Assembly (NCBI GenBank): GCA_041483135.1
Contig: JBGPFE010000003.1
Coordinates: forward strand, 82,298 to 146,297
Reading direction: 5' to 3'
Length of the DNA: 64,000 bases
From: PALSA-1004 sp041483135
Lineage (GTDB): Bacteria; Pseudomonadota; Gammaproteobacteria; Burkholderiales; SG8-41
Shown here: positions 36,775 to 45,402 of the stretch, piece by piece
Layout of the letters: each line of letters starts with the position of its first letter
Numbering within the stretch: the stretch's first letter is position 1
Notes under the pieces: model-generated
Seen by the model: only the letters and a program-made list of their open reading frames with translations
The model's database searches: none
Told to the model about the DNA's origin: nothing
Position numbers and translations under genes: made by a program

Positions 36775-37593
36775 ATGATCGAAGCCGTCGATGCCACACT
36801 GGCCGCGCCAATCACTCCGATCGGCAAGTTTCGCGGCGAGCCGGTGCTCGAGTTGCCGCAGGACCTTTACATTCCGCCCGATGCGCTCGAGGTTTTCCTC
36901 GAGACTTTCGAAGGCCCGCTTGACCTGCTGCTGTACTTGATCCGCAAGCACAATCTCGATGTGCTCGACATTCCGATGGCGCGTCTTACCGCACAGTATC
37001 TCGAATACGTCGAGCTGATGCGGCAGAAAAGCCTGGAGCTCGCCGGCGAATATCTGGTGATGGCGGCGGTGCTGATCGAGATCAAGTCGCGCATGCTGCT
37101 GCCGCGACCGCCCGCCACTGCGCAGGACGAGACCGATCCACGCGCCGAACTGGTACGCAGGTTGCTCGCCTACGAGCAGATGAAACTTGCCGCGCAGCGT
37201 CTCGACGAGCTGCCGCAGGTTGGGCGCGACTTCGCTCTGGTGCAGGTGTGGGTCGAGCAGGCTGCCGAACAGGCACTGCCGAATGTGAATAGCGAAGACC
37301 TGCGTCAGGCCTGGCTGTGGCTGCTGATGCGCGCCAACGTCAACCAGCACCACCGCGTGACGCGCGACCAGCTGTCGGTGCGCGAGCACATGACCCAGAT
37401 CCTGCGCCGGCTGCAGGACACCAAATTTCTCGAATTCACCCAGCTGTTCAGCCCTGAGCTCGGGATTCCCAAGCTGATCGTCACTTTCCTCGCGATACTC
37501 GAGCTCGTGCGCGAAACGCTGATCGAAGTCACGCAGCAGGAACCTTATTCACCGATTTATGTGAAATTGACCCATGGACTCACCGTCGTTTGA
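36775..37593 (+). CDS. scpA: Segregation and condensation protein A
   Basis: About 272 residues. ScpA is the kleisin of the SMC-ScpAB complex that condenses and separates chromosomes. Kleisin features are VFLETFEGPLDLLLYLIRKH at the N-terminal side, AGEYLVMAAVLIEIKSRMLLP, and the C-terminal winged helix (FLAILELVRETLIEVTQQ). The frame extends upstream to 36679, but ATG 36775 gives the typical family length and removes a proline-rich tail of no apparent conservation. It overlaps scpB by 20 bases. Partner smc is not in the window. Confidence 0.93.
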   Translation: MIEAVDATLAAPITPIGKFRGEPVLELPQDLYIPPDALEVFLETFEGPLDLLLYLIRKHNLDVLDIPMARLTAQYLEYVELMRQKSLELAGEYLVMAAVLIEIKSRMLLPRPPATAQDETDPRAELVRRLLAYEQMKLAAQRLDELPQVGRDFALVQVWVEQAAEQALPNVNSEDLRQAWLWLLMRANVNQHHRVTRDQLSVREHMTQILRRLQDTKFLEFTQLFSPELGIPKLIVTFLAILELVRETLIEVTQQEPYSPIYVKLTHGLTVV

Positions 37594-38230
37594 CCTGCCG
37601 GAAGTAAAAAGGATACTCGAGGCGGCGTTGCTCACCGCAGCCGAGCCGCTGCCCCTCGCCGAATTGAAGAAACTGTTCGATGAGGAGGTCGACAACGATA
37701 CTTTGCGCAAGCTCCTCGTCGAGCTCGCGCACGATTGGGCCGGGCGCAGTGTCGAGCTCGTCAATGTCGCGAGCGGCTGGCGCTTCCGCGCGCGGCCCGA
37801 ATATCACCGATTTCTCGAGCGATTGAATCCACAGAAGCCGCCGCGTTATTCGCGCGCGGTGATGGAAACGCTGGCGATCATTGCCTACAAGCAGCCGGTA
37901 ACGCGCGGCGATATCGAAGATATCCGCGGCGTGGTGGTTTCGACCAACCTTATCAAGGCGCTTGAAGCGCGCGGCTGGATCGACGTCATCGGCCATCGCG
38001 AGGTCCCCGGCCGGCCCGAGCTGTTCGCCACCACCAGGCAGTTTCTCGATGACCTCAATCTGCGCTCGCTCACCGATCTGCCGCCGCTCGAGGACCTCGG
38101 GCAACTGGTCGAGACGGTCGCGGCCGGCGCGCAGATCGGGGGCGGACTTGCGCTGGAGGAGAACACTGTCGGAACCGCGGCGCCCGGACCTCAAGCTGCA
38201 GCCGACGGCGTCAGCCCGACATTAAATTAA
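37574..38230 (+). CDS. scpB: Segregation and condensation protein B
   Basis: A 218-residue winged-helix subunit of the SMC-ScpAB condensin-like complex. The core PEVKRILEAALLTAAEPL and SRAVMETLAIIAYKQPVTRGDIEDIRGV are diagnostic, with GRPELFATTRQFLDDLNL near the end. It begins inside the scpA coding region, so translation is coupled. A flexible alanine/glycine-rich tail follows, as usual. ParA-like gene follows within 15 bases. Confidence 0.95.
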   Translation: MDSPSFDLPEVKRILEAALLTAAEPLPLAELKKLFDEEVDNDTLRKLLVELAHDWAGRSVELVNVASGWRFRARPEYHRFLERLNPQKPPRYSRAVMETLAIIAYKQPVTRGDIEDIRGVVVSTNLIKALEARGWIDVIGHREVPGRPELFATTRQFLDDLNLRSLTDLPPLEDLGQLVETVAAGAQIGGGLALEENTVGTAAPGPQAAADGVSPTLN

Positions 38231-38245
38231 CGCCGGTGCGGCTGC

Positions 38246-38872
38246 ATGCGTTCAGCTCTGGTAGTCAATCCCAAAGGCGGCTGTGGCAAGACCACGCTCG
38301 CAACCAATCTTGCCGGAGCACTCGCCAGCCGCGGCGACGGCGTGATGTTGTGGGACATCGACCGCCAGAAGTCCGCGCTCGAATGGCTTGCGCTGCGCTC
38401 GCCGGAACTACCGGTAATCCACAGCCTCGAAGGCAAGGAGGACGAGCCGTCGGGCAAGCAGAAACGCAAACACGACTGGCTGATTATGGATACACCGGCG
38501 GGATTGCACGGCAAAAATCTCGAACGCGCGCTCAAGCCTGTCGACAAGGTGCTGATGCCGATTCAGCCTTCGTTGTTCGACATGGCGGCGACGCGCGATT
38601 TTCTTGCGGTGCTGCATGAGGAGCATCTGCTGCGCAAGGGGAAATATTTTCTCGGCATCGTCGGCATGCGCGTCGATCCGCGCACCAAGGCAGCGGCAAC
38701 ACTCGAAGCGTTCCTCAAGCAGTTCGAGCTTCCGGTGTTGACCTATCTGCGCGACACACAGGTCTACGCCAACGCCGCGTTCCAGGGCAAATCGATTTTC
38801 GACCTGCCGCCATACCTGAACGAAAAAGACGTCGACGACTGGAAACCGCTGCTCAAGTGGCTGGATAAGTAA
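38246..38872 (+). CDS. ParA/MinD-like ATPase (single)
   Basis: A 208-residue deviant Walker ATPase with KGGCGKTT (residues 10-17) and switch motifs WDIDRQ and MDTPAGL. Its short length and lack of an adjacent parB or centromere sites indicate an orphan ParA-like protein rather than a chromosome-partition pair. It is 15 bases after scpB and likely cotranscribed with it, so a role in chromosome or protein positioning is suggested but not shown. Confidence 0.92.
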   Translation: MRSALVVNPKGGCGKTTLATNLAGALASRGDGVMLWDIDRQKSALEWLALRSPELPVIHSLEGKEDEPSGKQKRKHDWLIMDTPAGLHGKNLERALKPVDKVLMPIQPSLFDMAATRDFLAVLHEEHLLRKGKYFLGIVGMRVDPRTKAAATLEAFLKQFELPVLTYLRDTQVYANAAFQGKSIFDLPPYLNEKDVDDWKPLLKWLDK

Positions 38873-38959
38873 GTGATGCGGCCCGGCCGCTCACTGCGTC
38901 GAAACAGCCCGACGCGAAAATCTATACCCAAACCAATATGCGATCCTGCTGCGGAATAG

Positions 38960-39412
38960 TTATTTCTTGATGAAGTCGGTTGTGGTCGGACCGATTCCCG
39001 ATTCCTGATACACGACTTCGCCGTTTCTCGCCCACGAGTAGTGCACGACACCGGCCGGCACGACGAAGTAACTGCCCGCCGGGTACCGGGTCGTTTTTTC
39101 CGCTTCCATCGTTTCGCCCCGGCCTGCATACAATTCGCCTGACAGCACGGTGATGTAGCGGGTATCGGGGTGGGTGTGGGGCGGAACCATGCCGTCTTGC
39201 GGCAGGCGCACCCGCTGGGCATAAAGCACCGGTTTATCCAACGGCCCGCTAAGTACCGCCGCCTGGCCGCCGGTAGGCAACGGCGGGCCCCATAAAATCT
39301 GATCCGGGAAAATCTCGACGGCCCGGCTCCCATCGCTTTGTGCATGGACGGCATGGATCGATGCCGAAGCGACTAATACCGCAACCAGATATGGCGAGCG
39401 CAGCAGCGCCAT
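38960..39412 (-). CDS. Secreted cupin-domain protein
   Basis: A 150-residue single-domain cupin. A signal peptide ends near VHAQS (residue 25). The cupin barrel motif 1 is PPHTHPDTRYITVLSGELY with two histidines, and motif 2 is YPAGSYFVVPAGVVHYSW with the third histidine. Likely periplasmic. Such proteins bind a metal and may be oxygenases, isomerases or binding proteins; no function can be assigned. Confidence 0.9.
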   Translation of the reverse strand: MALLRSPYLVAVLVASASIHAVHAQSDGSRAVEIFPDQILWGPPLPTGGQAAVLSGPLDKPVLYAQRVRLPQDGMVPPHTHPDTRYITVLSGELYAGRGETMEAEKTTRYPAGSYFVVPAGVVHYSWARNGEVVYQESGIGPTTTDFIKK

Positions 39413-39515
39413 GTTTGTTTCTCCCCGCCGGCAAATAGCGGCAGTCTCGTTGAATCGTCAAGGCGCGTGATGAGGCATGCGAATTTCCAACGGAAATGGG
39501 CGCACGCCCTGCCGA

Positions 39516-39896
39516 CTACCTTCTAGCGGAACGCACTCGATCCAAGGACCCCGAGCACCCCTTCACGCCGGGCGCAGCGACCATCGCAAACTGATACACC
39601 TCGCCTGCCGATGCCTTCACCGTCAGATTTTTGATTGAATCACCGCATTTCATCGTCACCGAGTGCGTGCCGGGCTCGAGTTCGAGGGGGCCATACGGTC
39701 TGTCCACGGGTTTGCCATCGATTTCAACCACGGATATGTCCGGCCCAAAACTCGTTGAGCTGGAGAAATGAGTACCCCCGGATGTTATGAGAGCAACCTT
39801 ACTAAGAGGCCTGGTCGGTAACGGTTCCGTAGCACAACCTGCCAGCAGCGTGGCCGCGAGAATGACTGAAACCATGTGATGCATGTTAATTTTCAT
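39516..39896 (-). CDS. Small predicted lipoprotein
   Basis: A 126-residue protein with a signal peptide ending in the lipobox LLAGC (cysteine near residue 21 of the form starting MKINMHH), so it is predicted to be lipid-anchored. The mature part contains VVEIDGKPV and ELEPGTHSVTMKCG, a beta-rich pattern seen in small envelope lipoproteins, and two further cysteines (KCG, KGCSG). I do not recognise a family. An in-frame ATG at 39914 would add six residues. Confidence 0.75.
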   Translation of the reverse strand: MKINMHHMVSVILAATLLAGCATEPLPTRPLSKVALITSGGTHFSSSTSFGPDISVVEIDGKPVDRPYGPLELEPGTHSVTMKCGDSIKNLTVKASAGEVYQFAMVAAPGVKGCSGSLDRVRSARR

Positions 39897-39968
39897 GTCA
39901 GCTGGTATAGACATGTTACAAAGTTTCCGTGATTACACCATCATTTGCGTGTTGTTGTCATCTATAGC

Positions 39969-40352
39969 TCAATTCAAATCGATTGCGTATTTCTTGAGTT
40001 CCGCGAGCGGCGCGTATTCAAGCATCGCTTCGTGCGTTGCCGCCAGCACGATTTGCGGCGCGATGCCGGCATTCAATGCTTCCGACCAGCGCGCGGCGCA
40101 CAGGCACCATTTGTCGCCGGGTTTGAGGCCCGGGAAGCCGAATTCGGGATGTGGCGTGATGAGATCGTTGCCGCGCGAGAGACTGAATTCGAGAAATTCT
40201 CTGGTGACTTTGACGCAGGCGACGTGCATGCCGAGATCGTCGTCGCCGGTATTGCAGCAGCCGTCACGGTAGAAACCGGTAAGCGGCCGGTCGCTGCACG
40301 GCTGCACCGGCCCGCCGAGCACGTTCCTGGGAATATTATCATCGCGTTTCAT
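39969..40352 (-). CDS. DUF2237 family protein
   Basis: A 127-residue cytoplasmic protein fully matching the DUF2237 pattern: NVLGGPVQPCSDRPLTGFYRDG at the start, then CCNTGDDDLGMH, GNDLITPHPEFGFPGLKPGD and WCLCAARWSEA. Several cysteines are conserved, suggesting metal binding, but no function is established for the family. Single gene. Confidence 0.9.
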   Translation of the reverse strand: MKRDDNIPRNVLGGPVQPCSDRPLTGFYRDGCCNTGDDDLGMHVACVKVTREFLEFSLSRGNDLITPHPEFGFPGLKPGDKWCLCAARWSEALNAGIAPQIVLAATHEAMLEYAPLAELKKYAIDLN

Positions 40353-40416
40353 GGTCGTCGGGTTGTATCGTCAGCCGCCGGTAGATGTTGTTCCGATGCC
40401 AATTGGCGACCACGCT

Positions 40417-40929
40417 TCATAAGGGAACTGGCCGGATCTCGAATTTCATGGTCTGCAGATCGCCGAACACATAAGTGGCGGGCGCGCTCACGCCCGCGAC
40501 CGTCCCTGGATCGATCCGTAGCGTCTCTTCCCCTTTGATGTTCCGGATGCGTTCAATGACAGCGCAGTGCTCGTGCCCATTGCATACCAGGTCGTAGTCG
40601 CCCGTGAGCGCCATGGCCTTGGCATAATGCGGGTAGTGAACCATGAATATTCGCCGTTGCGCCAGGGTCGGCGATCCGTCCTGGCCGTGATAATGCACGC
40701 GGTTCCCGGGCTCCTGTGCGAATCTGGACAGGTGAAACACATCGCCCGCGTTGTTGCCGTGAATCAGGTGAATCGGCAGTTCCAACCCGATGACCGCATG
40801 CAAAGTGGAAGGCGCCACCAGGTCGCCGCAGTGCAGTACGACCTGGGCGCCGAGCGCTTTGGCCTCCGCGCAGGCCGCGGCGAACGGCTCGCGATGGTCG
40901 TGGCTGTCGGAGACAATGCAGATTTTCAA
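40417..40929 (-). CDS. YfcE/MJ0936-type metallophosphoesterase
   Basis: A 170-residue calcineurin-like phosphoesterase. Metal ligands appear in CIVSDSHDHRE, VLHCGDLVA, LIHGNNAGD, MVHYPHY and CNGHEHCAV. The family hydrolyses phosphodiesters in vitro; the natural substrate is unknown. ATG 40929; single gene. The sequence immediately upstream on the minus strand is a 235-base spacer. Confidence 0.92.
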   Translation of the reverse strand: MKICIVSDSHDHREPFAAACAEAKALGAQVVLHCGDLVAPSTLHAVIGLELPIHLIHGNNAGDVFHLSRFAQEPGNRVHYHGQDGSPTLAQRRIFMVHYPHYAKAMALTGDYDLVCNGHEHCAVIERIRNIKGEETLRIDPGTVAGVSAPATYVFGDLQTMKFEIRPVPL

Positions 40930-41135
40930 GCTATTTCTTTCCTGTCGATGCCGCCTGTGCCGATTAGTGTCTCATACAATGACTATCGAGCCGACCATCC
41001 GAAGCTGGACGACCGCGATTGGCACTGCTTTAGCAGGTCTCACTACGAACCGACATCAGCGGAGTGGAAAATGTCGATACTCCCCGTCCACCGCATTGCA
41101 GAGGGCTTTGAGTTATTGAAGACATGATGCGCGGG

Positions 41136-41154
41136 CGGCAGCTATCGAAGCTGC
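41136..41154. terminator. Hairpin downstream of the ATP sulfurylase gene
   Basis: GGCAGCT atcga AGCTGCC is a perfect 7-bp inverted repeat, 10 bases after the minus-strand stop of the sulfurylase gene. No T-run follows on either strand, so termination strength is doubtful. Confidence 0.35.
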
Positions 41155-41164
41155 CCCGTGCTCG

Positions 41165-42382
41165 TTATCGCGCGGAATGTCCCGAGAGCTTGACTTCCAC
41201 GCGGTCTGCCGCGTCGATGGTCGCATAGTATTCGCGCAGTATCTTCAGCACCTCGGGGCGGCTGAATTCGGCCGGCACCGGGCTGCCCTCGGAGAGCCAT
41301 TTGCGCAGCTTGGTGCCCGAAACGAGCAGCCTGTCCTTGTCCTCGTGCGGGCAGGTGCGGCCGGAAGCCATGCCGCCGCACTGGTAGCACCAGAACGTCC
41401 AGTCGATCTTGAGCGGTTGCGTTTCGAGCGAACCCTTGGGTATCTCGTCGAAGATGTGATGCGCGTCGAACGGACCGTAATAACTGCCGACGCCAGCGTG
41501 GTCGCGGCCGATGAGCTGGTGCGAGCAGCCGTAATTCTGGCGGAAGAGGGCGTGCAGCAGCGCTTCGCGCGGTCCGGCATAACGCATGTCGAGCGGATAA
41601 CCCGACTGCACCACGGTTTTTTTGACGAAGTAGTTGTCGATCAGCACGCCGATCGCCTTGGTACGCACCTCGGCGGGAATGTCGCCGGGCTTGAGATTGC
41701 CGAGCAGCGAATGCACGAGCACGCCGTCGCATGTTTCGATCGCGACTTTGGCGAGATACTCGTGCGAGCGGTGCATCGGATTGCGCGTCTGGAATGCAGC
41801 GACCGTCGACCAGCCGTTGGTTTCGAACACGGCGCGAGTTTGCGCCGGGGTCATGTAAAGCGCACCGTACTTGCTCGGGAATTCGCCTTGCGACAGCACC
41901 TTGACCGGGCCGGCGAGATTGACCTCGCCTTGCGCCATCACCATCCTCACGCCCGGGTGCTCGAGGTCGGTGGTTCTGAACACCGTCGCGCATTCGTGCG
42001 CTTTGTTGATGGCGTATTTCTCGGTGACCTTCATGGTGGCGAGCAATTCGCTGTGTTCCGAGTCCACGAGCGCAATATCGGTGCCGGTCTTGAATGCCGC
42101 TGCGGTGTTCTTGTCGGTGGAGAGCGTGATCGGGATCGGCCAGAACAGTCCGTTCGTCATCCGCATGCCGTCGCATACGCCTTCCCAGTCGGCGTGCGTC
42201 ATGAACCCGTCGAGCGGCGTGAACCCGCCGATGCCGAGCATAATCAAGTCGCCACGCTCGCGCGAGCTGACCATAACCTTGGGCAAGGAAAGTGCGCGTG
42301 TGGTTTCCGCCTGCAGCCCGGCGCCTTCGAGCACCAAAGGTTTGAGCTTTCCTGCTCCGTGCGGGGGGACCAGCTTGGACAC
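41165..42382 (-). CDS. sat: Sulfate adenylyltransferase (single-chain ATP sulfurylase)
   Basis: A 405-residue homomeric ATP sulfurylase that forms adenylylsulfate from ATP and sulfate, or runs in reverse in sulfur oxidisers. Substrate motifs QTRNPMHRSHEYLAK, a HH-type GRDHAGVG, and zinc cysteines in CYQCGGMASGRTCPHE are present. This is the Sat type used in dissimilatory sulfur metabolism and by some autotrophs, distinct from the CysDN pair. GTG 42382 is preceded by AGGAAG. No aprAB, APS kinase or sulfur oxidation genes are adjacent, so direction is uncertain. Confidence 0.96.
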   Translation of the reverse strand: MSKLVPPHGAGKLKPLVLEGAGLQAETTRALSLPKVMVSSRERGDLIMLGIGGFTPLDGFMTHADWEGVCDGMRMTNGLFWPIPITLSTDKNTAAAFKTGTDIALVDSEHSELLATMKVTEKYAINKAHECATVFRTTDLEHPGVRMVMAQGEVNLAGPVKVLSQGEFPSKYGALYMTPAQTRAVFETNGWSTVAAFQTRNPMHRSHEYLAKVAIETCDGVLVHSLLGNLKPGDIPAEVRTKAIGVLIDNYFVKKTVVQSGYPLDMRYAGPREALLHALFRQNYGCSHQLIGRDHAGVGSYYGPFDAHHIFDEIPKGSLETQPLKIDWTFWCYQCGGMASGRTCPHEDKDRLLVSGTKLRKWLSEGSPVPAEFSRPEVLKILREYYATIDAADRVEVKLSGHSAR

Positions 42383-42707
42383 CAGATCTTCCTTTGGCTG
42401 AACCGGAGAGATGTTCTTGTTTTAGCGGGTGGAAATACTAGCACGGTGCGTTAAGCCGCCGTATCCATTTATTTTATTGCCGGATAAGGCAGGTCGATTC
42501 TAAACACCTGCGGGAAGTTCGCAGGACCGGCGATGGGAGTGGCTGAAAAGCCCAGGATTCGTTACATTTCGCCGCATCATCAAGCGCTTGAATCGATGCT
42601 ATGATAACGCCGGTCGTTTTCAAACCCGCTTGTAATTCTGCGATTCAACAGATGGTTGATTTCCGGCATCGGGGACTGCGGTGCCAGGGTGTTGTCTATT
42701 CCTTCGT
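42383..42707. other. Divergent intergenic region before the efflux operon
   Basis: A 325-base spacer between the minus-strand sulfurylase gene and the plus-strand TolC gene. It contains a hairpin GCAGGT...ACCTGC (about 42490-42513) and TATGAT (about 42598-42603) that might be a -10. No known riboswitch or repressor operator is recognised. If the operon is regulated locally, this is the place to look. Confidence 0.35.
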
Positions 42708-44222
42708 ATGTATATTTTTTATGGCGTCAGCGTGACGCATTGTGATGCGGCCGGTTACGATGGCGCGAGATTTGCCTACGTTTTTCGCAGGCAGGCCTGG
42801 CTGGCGTTGATCGGCTGCATCGGCTTGGTCGCGCCCGCCCAGGCAGACTCGATGTTTGGCGCGATCGACCCGCTTAGTACCGACAAGAAAGTGTCGCCGG
42901 CGCCAAATCAGAAGTGGGAGCCGACGAAACCGTTGCCCGCGGTCCTGGCGCCGTCCCCTGTTCAGGAACTTCCGGGCACTGCGCCGCAGACGCTGCCCGA
43001 ACTCACCGAATTCGCGCTGCGCAACAATCCGAAAACCCGCCAGGCATGGTTTGCCGCACGTGCCGCGGCCGCCGGCGTCGGCATTGAGGTGGCGGATTTG
43101 TTGCCGCAAATTACCTACAACTACACCTCAACCCGCGTCCAGACGTTCTCCGCCACTTCCGGCGCGCTTGTTTCATGGCAAACGCGCTACGGTCCCTCGG
43201 TAAGCCTGAGTTACGTTCTGCTTGATTTCGGCACGCGTGTGAGCCAGATCGAGGCGGCAGAATATAAATTGCTGGCGGCCAACCTCACCCAAAATCGCAC
43301 GCTGCAGGACGTCGTGTTCCAGGTCGAGCAGGCCTATTACCAGTTGCTCGGATTTGAAGCGCTGGTGCGCACCAACGAGCAATCTCTGCGGAACAACCGG
43401 ACCGCGTTGGAGGCGGCGGAGAAACGGCGCGAGTCCGGGCTGGCCACGGTTGCCGATGTCTATCGGGCCGAGACTGCCGTTGCCCAAGCGCAACTTAATC
43501 TGATCAAAAGCAAAGGCGATTTCGAGAAAGCGCGTGGCCAGCTGGCAACGGCGGTAGGCCTGCCAGTCAACGGCACGCTGAAGGTGCAGACGCTGCAGGG
43601 ACCGCCGCAGATACGCGAGATCACCGAATCAATGAACGATTTGCTCGAACGCGCCAAGCAGCACCGTCCTGATCTGGTCGCGGCGGAAGCGCAGGCGCGC
43701 GCCGCACGCGCGAACGCCAGCGCCGCCGTAAAAGCCGGGCTGCCGACAATCACCGTCAACGGCAGCGCGGGACACACCATTTTTGCCGACGGCCGCCCGC
43801 TGGTGCCGACATACAACCTGACCTTAAACCTGAATGTCCCGATTTTCAACGGTTTTCGCGATACCTACACCATACGCCAGGCCGAAGCCAATGCTGCGCA
43901 AGCGCAGGCTGCGCGCGACGCGCTGTTCAGGCAAACCGAGTTCGATGTATGGCAGGCATACTACGACCTGCAGACAGCGACGGGCGGCATCGGCAGCACC
44001 GAAGCACAAGTAAAGTCCGCCGAGCAGACTTCTCAAGCCACGCTCGCGCGCTACCAGGCAGGCTTCGGCAGCATACTCGACCTGATCACGGCGCAGCAGG
44101 ACGAGTCGAATGCACGCGTGCAGCGCATCCAGTCTTACCTCGACTGGTTTACCGCGCTCGCGCGGCTTAATTTTTCAATCGGCGTCAACGATATTCTGGC
44201 GGCAATGGACAATAAAAAATGA
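42708..44222 (+). CDS. TolC-family outer membrane efflux protein
   Basis: About 504 residues from ATG 42708 (GTG 42681 would add nine). The TolC/NodT fold is seen in two repeats of long helices (for example LTEFALRNNPKTRQAWFAAR and VFQVEQAYYQLLGFEALVR; later LERAKQHRPDLVAAEAQAR). A signal peptide is likely: LALIGCIGLVAPAQA is followed by DSMFG. It forms the outer channel. It overlaps the adaptor gene by 4 bases (ATGA), so the efflux complex is built from one operon. Confidence 0.93.
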   Translation: MYIFYGVSVTHCDAAGYDGARFAYVFRRQAWLALIGCIGLVAPAQADSMFGAIDPLSTDKKVSPAPNQKWEPTKPLPAVLAPSPVQELPGTAPQTLPELTEFALRNNPKTRQAWFAARAAAAGVGIEVADLLPQITYNYTSTRVQTFSATSGALVSWQTRYGPSVSLSYVLLDFGTRVSQIEAAEYKLLAANLTQNRTLQDVVFQVEQAYYQLLGFEALVRTNEQSLRNNRTALEAAEKRRESGLATVADVYRAETAVAQAQLNLIKSKGDFEKARGQLATAVGLPVNGTLKVQTLQGPPQIREITESMNDLLERAKQHRPDLVAAEAQARAARANASAAVKAGLPTITVNGSAGHTIFADGRPLVPTYNLTLNLNVPIFNGFRDTYTIRQAEANAAQAQAARDALFRQTEFDVWQAYYDLQTATGGIGSTEAQVKSAEQTSQATLARYQAGFGSILDLITAQQDESNARVQRIQSYLDWFTALARLNFSIGVNDILAAMDNKK

Positions 44223-45400
44223 AGCGAATCGTGATGGCGGTATTGTTCTGCGCAATCGGGGGAGTGATCGCCGGCGGCTATTGGTACTGGCAAAAGTCGG
44301 CGAGTGGAGTAACCGCCGACGGCAAAGGCAAGGGCGGGCGCGGCGCGGCGCTGCCGGTAAAAGCGTCGCGTGCGGTCATGAAGCCGATGCCGGTTCTGAT
44401 CGAAGCCGTGGGCAACGTCGAGCCCGAGCAGAGCGTGCAGTTGCGGGCCCAGGTGTCGGGCGTGCTGCAATCGATCCTGTTCAAGGAAGGCGACCACGTC
44501 AAAGCGGGGCAGCTGCTGTTCGAAATCGATCCGCGTACTTACCAGGCGCAATACAACCAGGCGCTTGCCGCGCTCGCGCGCGACCGCGCGCAGCTGGAAA
44601 ACGCCAAGGTGCAGCAGGAGCGCCTTGAGCCTCTGCTGAAGCGCGAATTCATCACGCGTCAGGAATACGACGTCGCGGTGACCTCGAGCAAGTCGCTGGA
44701 GGCGACGGTCGAGGCCGATAAGGCGTCCGTCGAGCAGACCAAGATCCAGCTCGAGTTCTCCCGCGTGCACGCGCCAATTTCCGGACGCACGGGTACCTTG
44801 GGCTTCAAGGTCGGCAACGTGATAATTCCGGGCGGCGGCGGCAGCAACCTGGTGACGATCAACAGCATGGACCCGATCCTGGTGACGTTCAGCGTTCCCG
44901 AGCGCCAATTCGAGGAAATCCGCCGCTATCCGGACATGCACATTGAAATCATTCCCGACCGCAGCGGGCCGGCGGTGTCCGTAGGCAAGCTGATTTTCGT
45001 AGACAACACGGTAACGCTGCAGAGCGGTACCGTGATCCTGAAAACGCGCGTCGCCAATGCGCGGGAAGCGCTGTGGCCTGGCCAGTTCGTGAATGTGCGC
45101 ATCGTCCTGACCATCGAACCGGAAGCGATCGTGGTGCCCGAAATTGCGGTGCAGCCAGGACAGGAGAGCAGTTTCGTATATCTCGTCGACGCCGACAGCA
45201 AGGTCCGCATCCAGCCGGTCAAGGTGTCGCGCCAGATCGGCGGGGAAGTCGTGCTGGCCAGCGGCGTCAAGGCGGGGGATGCGGTATTGACGCAAATTCC
45301 CCAGGCTTTGCAACCCGGCGCGCTGGTGCAGATCAGCGGCGACGATGGCGCGGGGAAACCCGAAGGCAAGAAGGGCGGCGCCAAGGCGGAGGGCAAATAG
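44219..45400 (+). CDS. RND efflux periplasmic adaptor (membrane-fusion protein)
   Basis: A 393-residue adaptor with an N-terminal membrane helix, a lipoyl-like half motif GNVEPEQSVQLRAQVSGVLQ, a coiled-coil hairpin (LARDRAQLENAKVQQERLEPL), and the RVHAPISGRTG lipoyl second half, then beta-barrel and membrane-proximal domains. It bridges the inner-membrane pump and TolC. MdtA-like by overall order. Stop is two bases from the pump start. Confidence 0.95.
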   Translation: MKRIVMAVLFCAIGGVIAGGYWYWQKSASGVTADGKGKGGRGAALPVKASRAVMKPMPVLIEAVGNVEPEQSVQLRAQVSGVLQSILFKEGDHVKAGQLLFEIDPRTYQAQYNQALAALARDRAQLENAKVQQERLEPLLKREFITRQEYDVAVTSSKSLEATVEADKASVEQTKIQLEFSRVHAPISGRTGTLGFKVGNVIIPGGGGSNLVTINSMDPILVTFSVPERQFEEIRRYPDMHIEIIPDRSGPAVSVGKLIFVDNTVTLQSGTVILKTRVANAREALWPGQFVNVRIVLTIEPEAIVVPEIAVQPGQESSFVYLVDADSKVRIQPVKVSRQIGGEVVLASGVKAGDAVLTQIPQALQPGALVQISGDDGAGKPEGKKGGAKAEGK

Positions 45401-45402
45401 CG

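Noticed and set aside
38246..38872. ParA-like gene as part of a chromosome or plasmid partition locus
   Set aside because: No parB and no parS-like repeats are seen nearby; the neighbours are scpAB.
40567..41127. A plus-strand frame across the phosphoesterase gene into the following spacer
   Set aside because: Mostly antisense to the phosphoesterase; the part in the spacer (40930-41127) has no start, domain or homologue I recognise.
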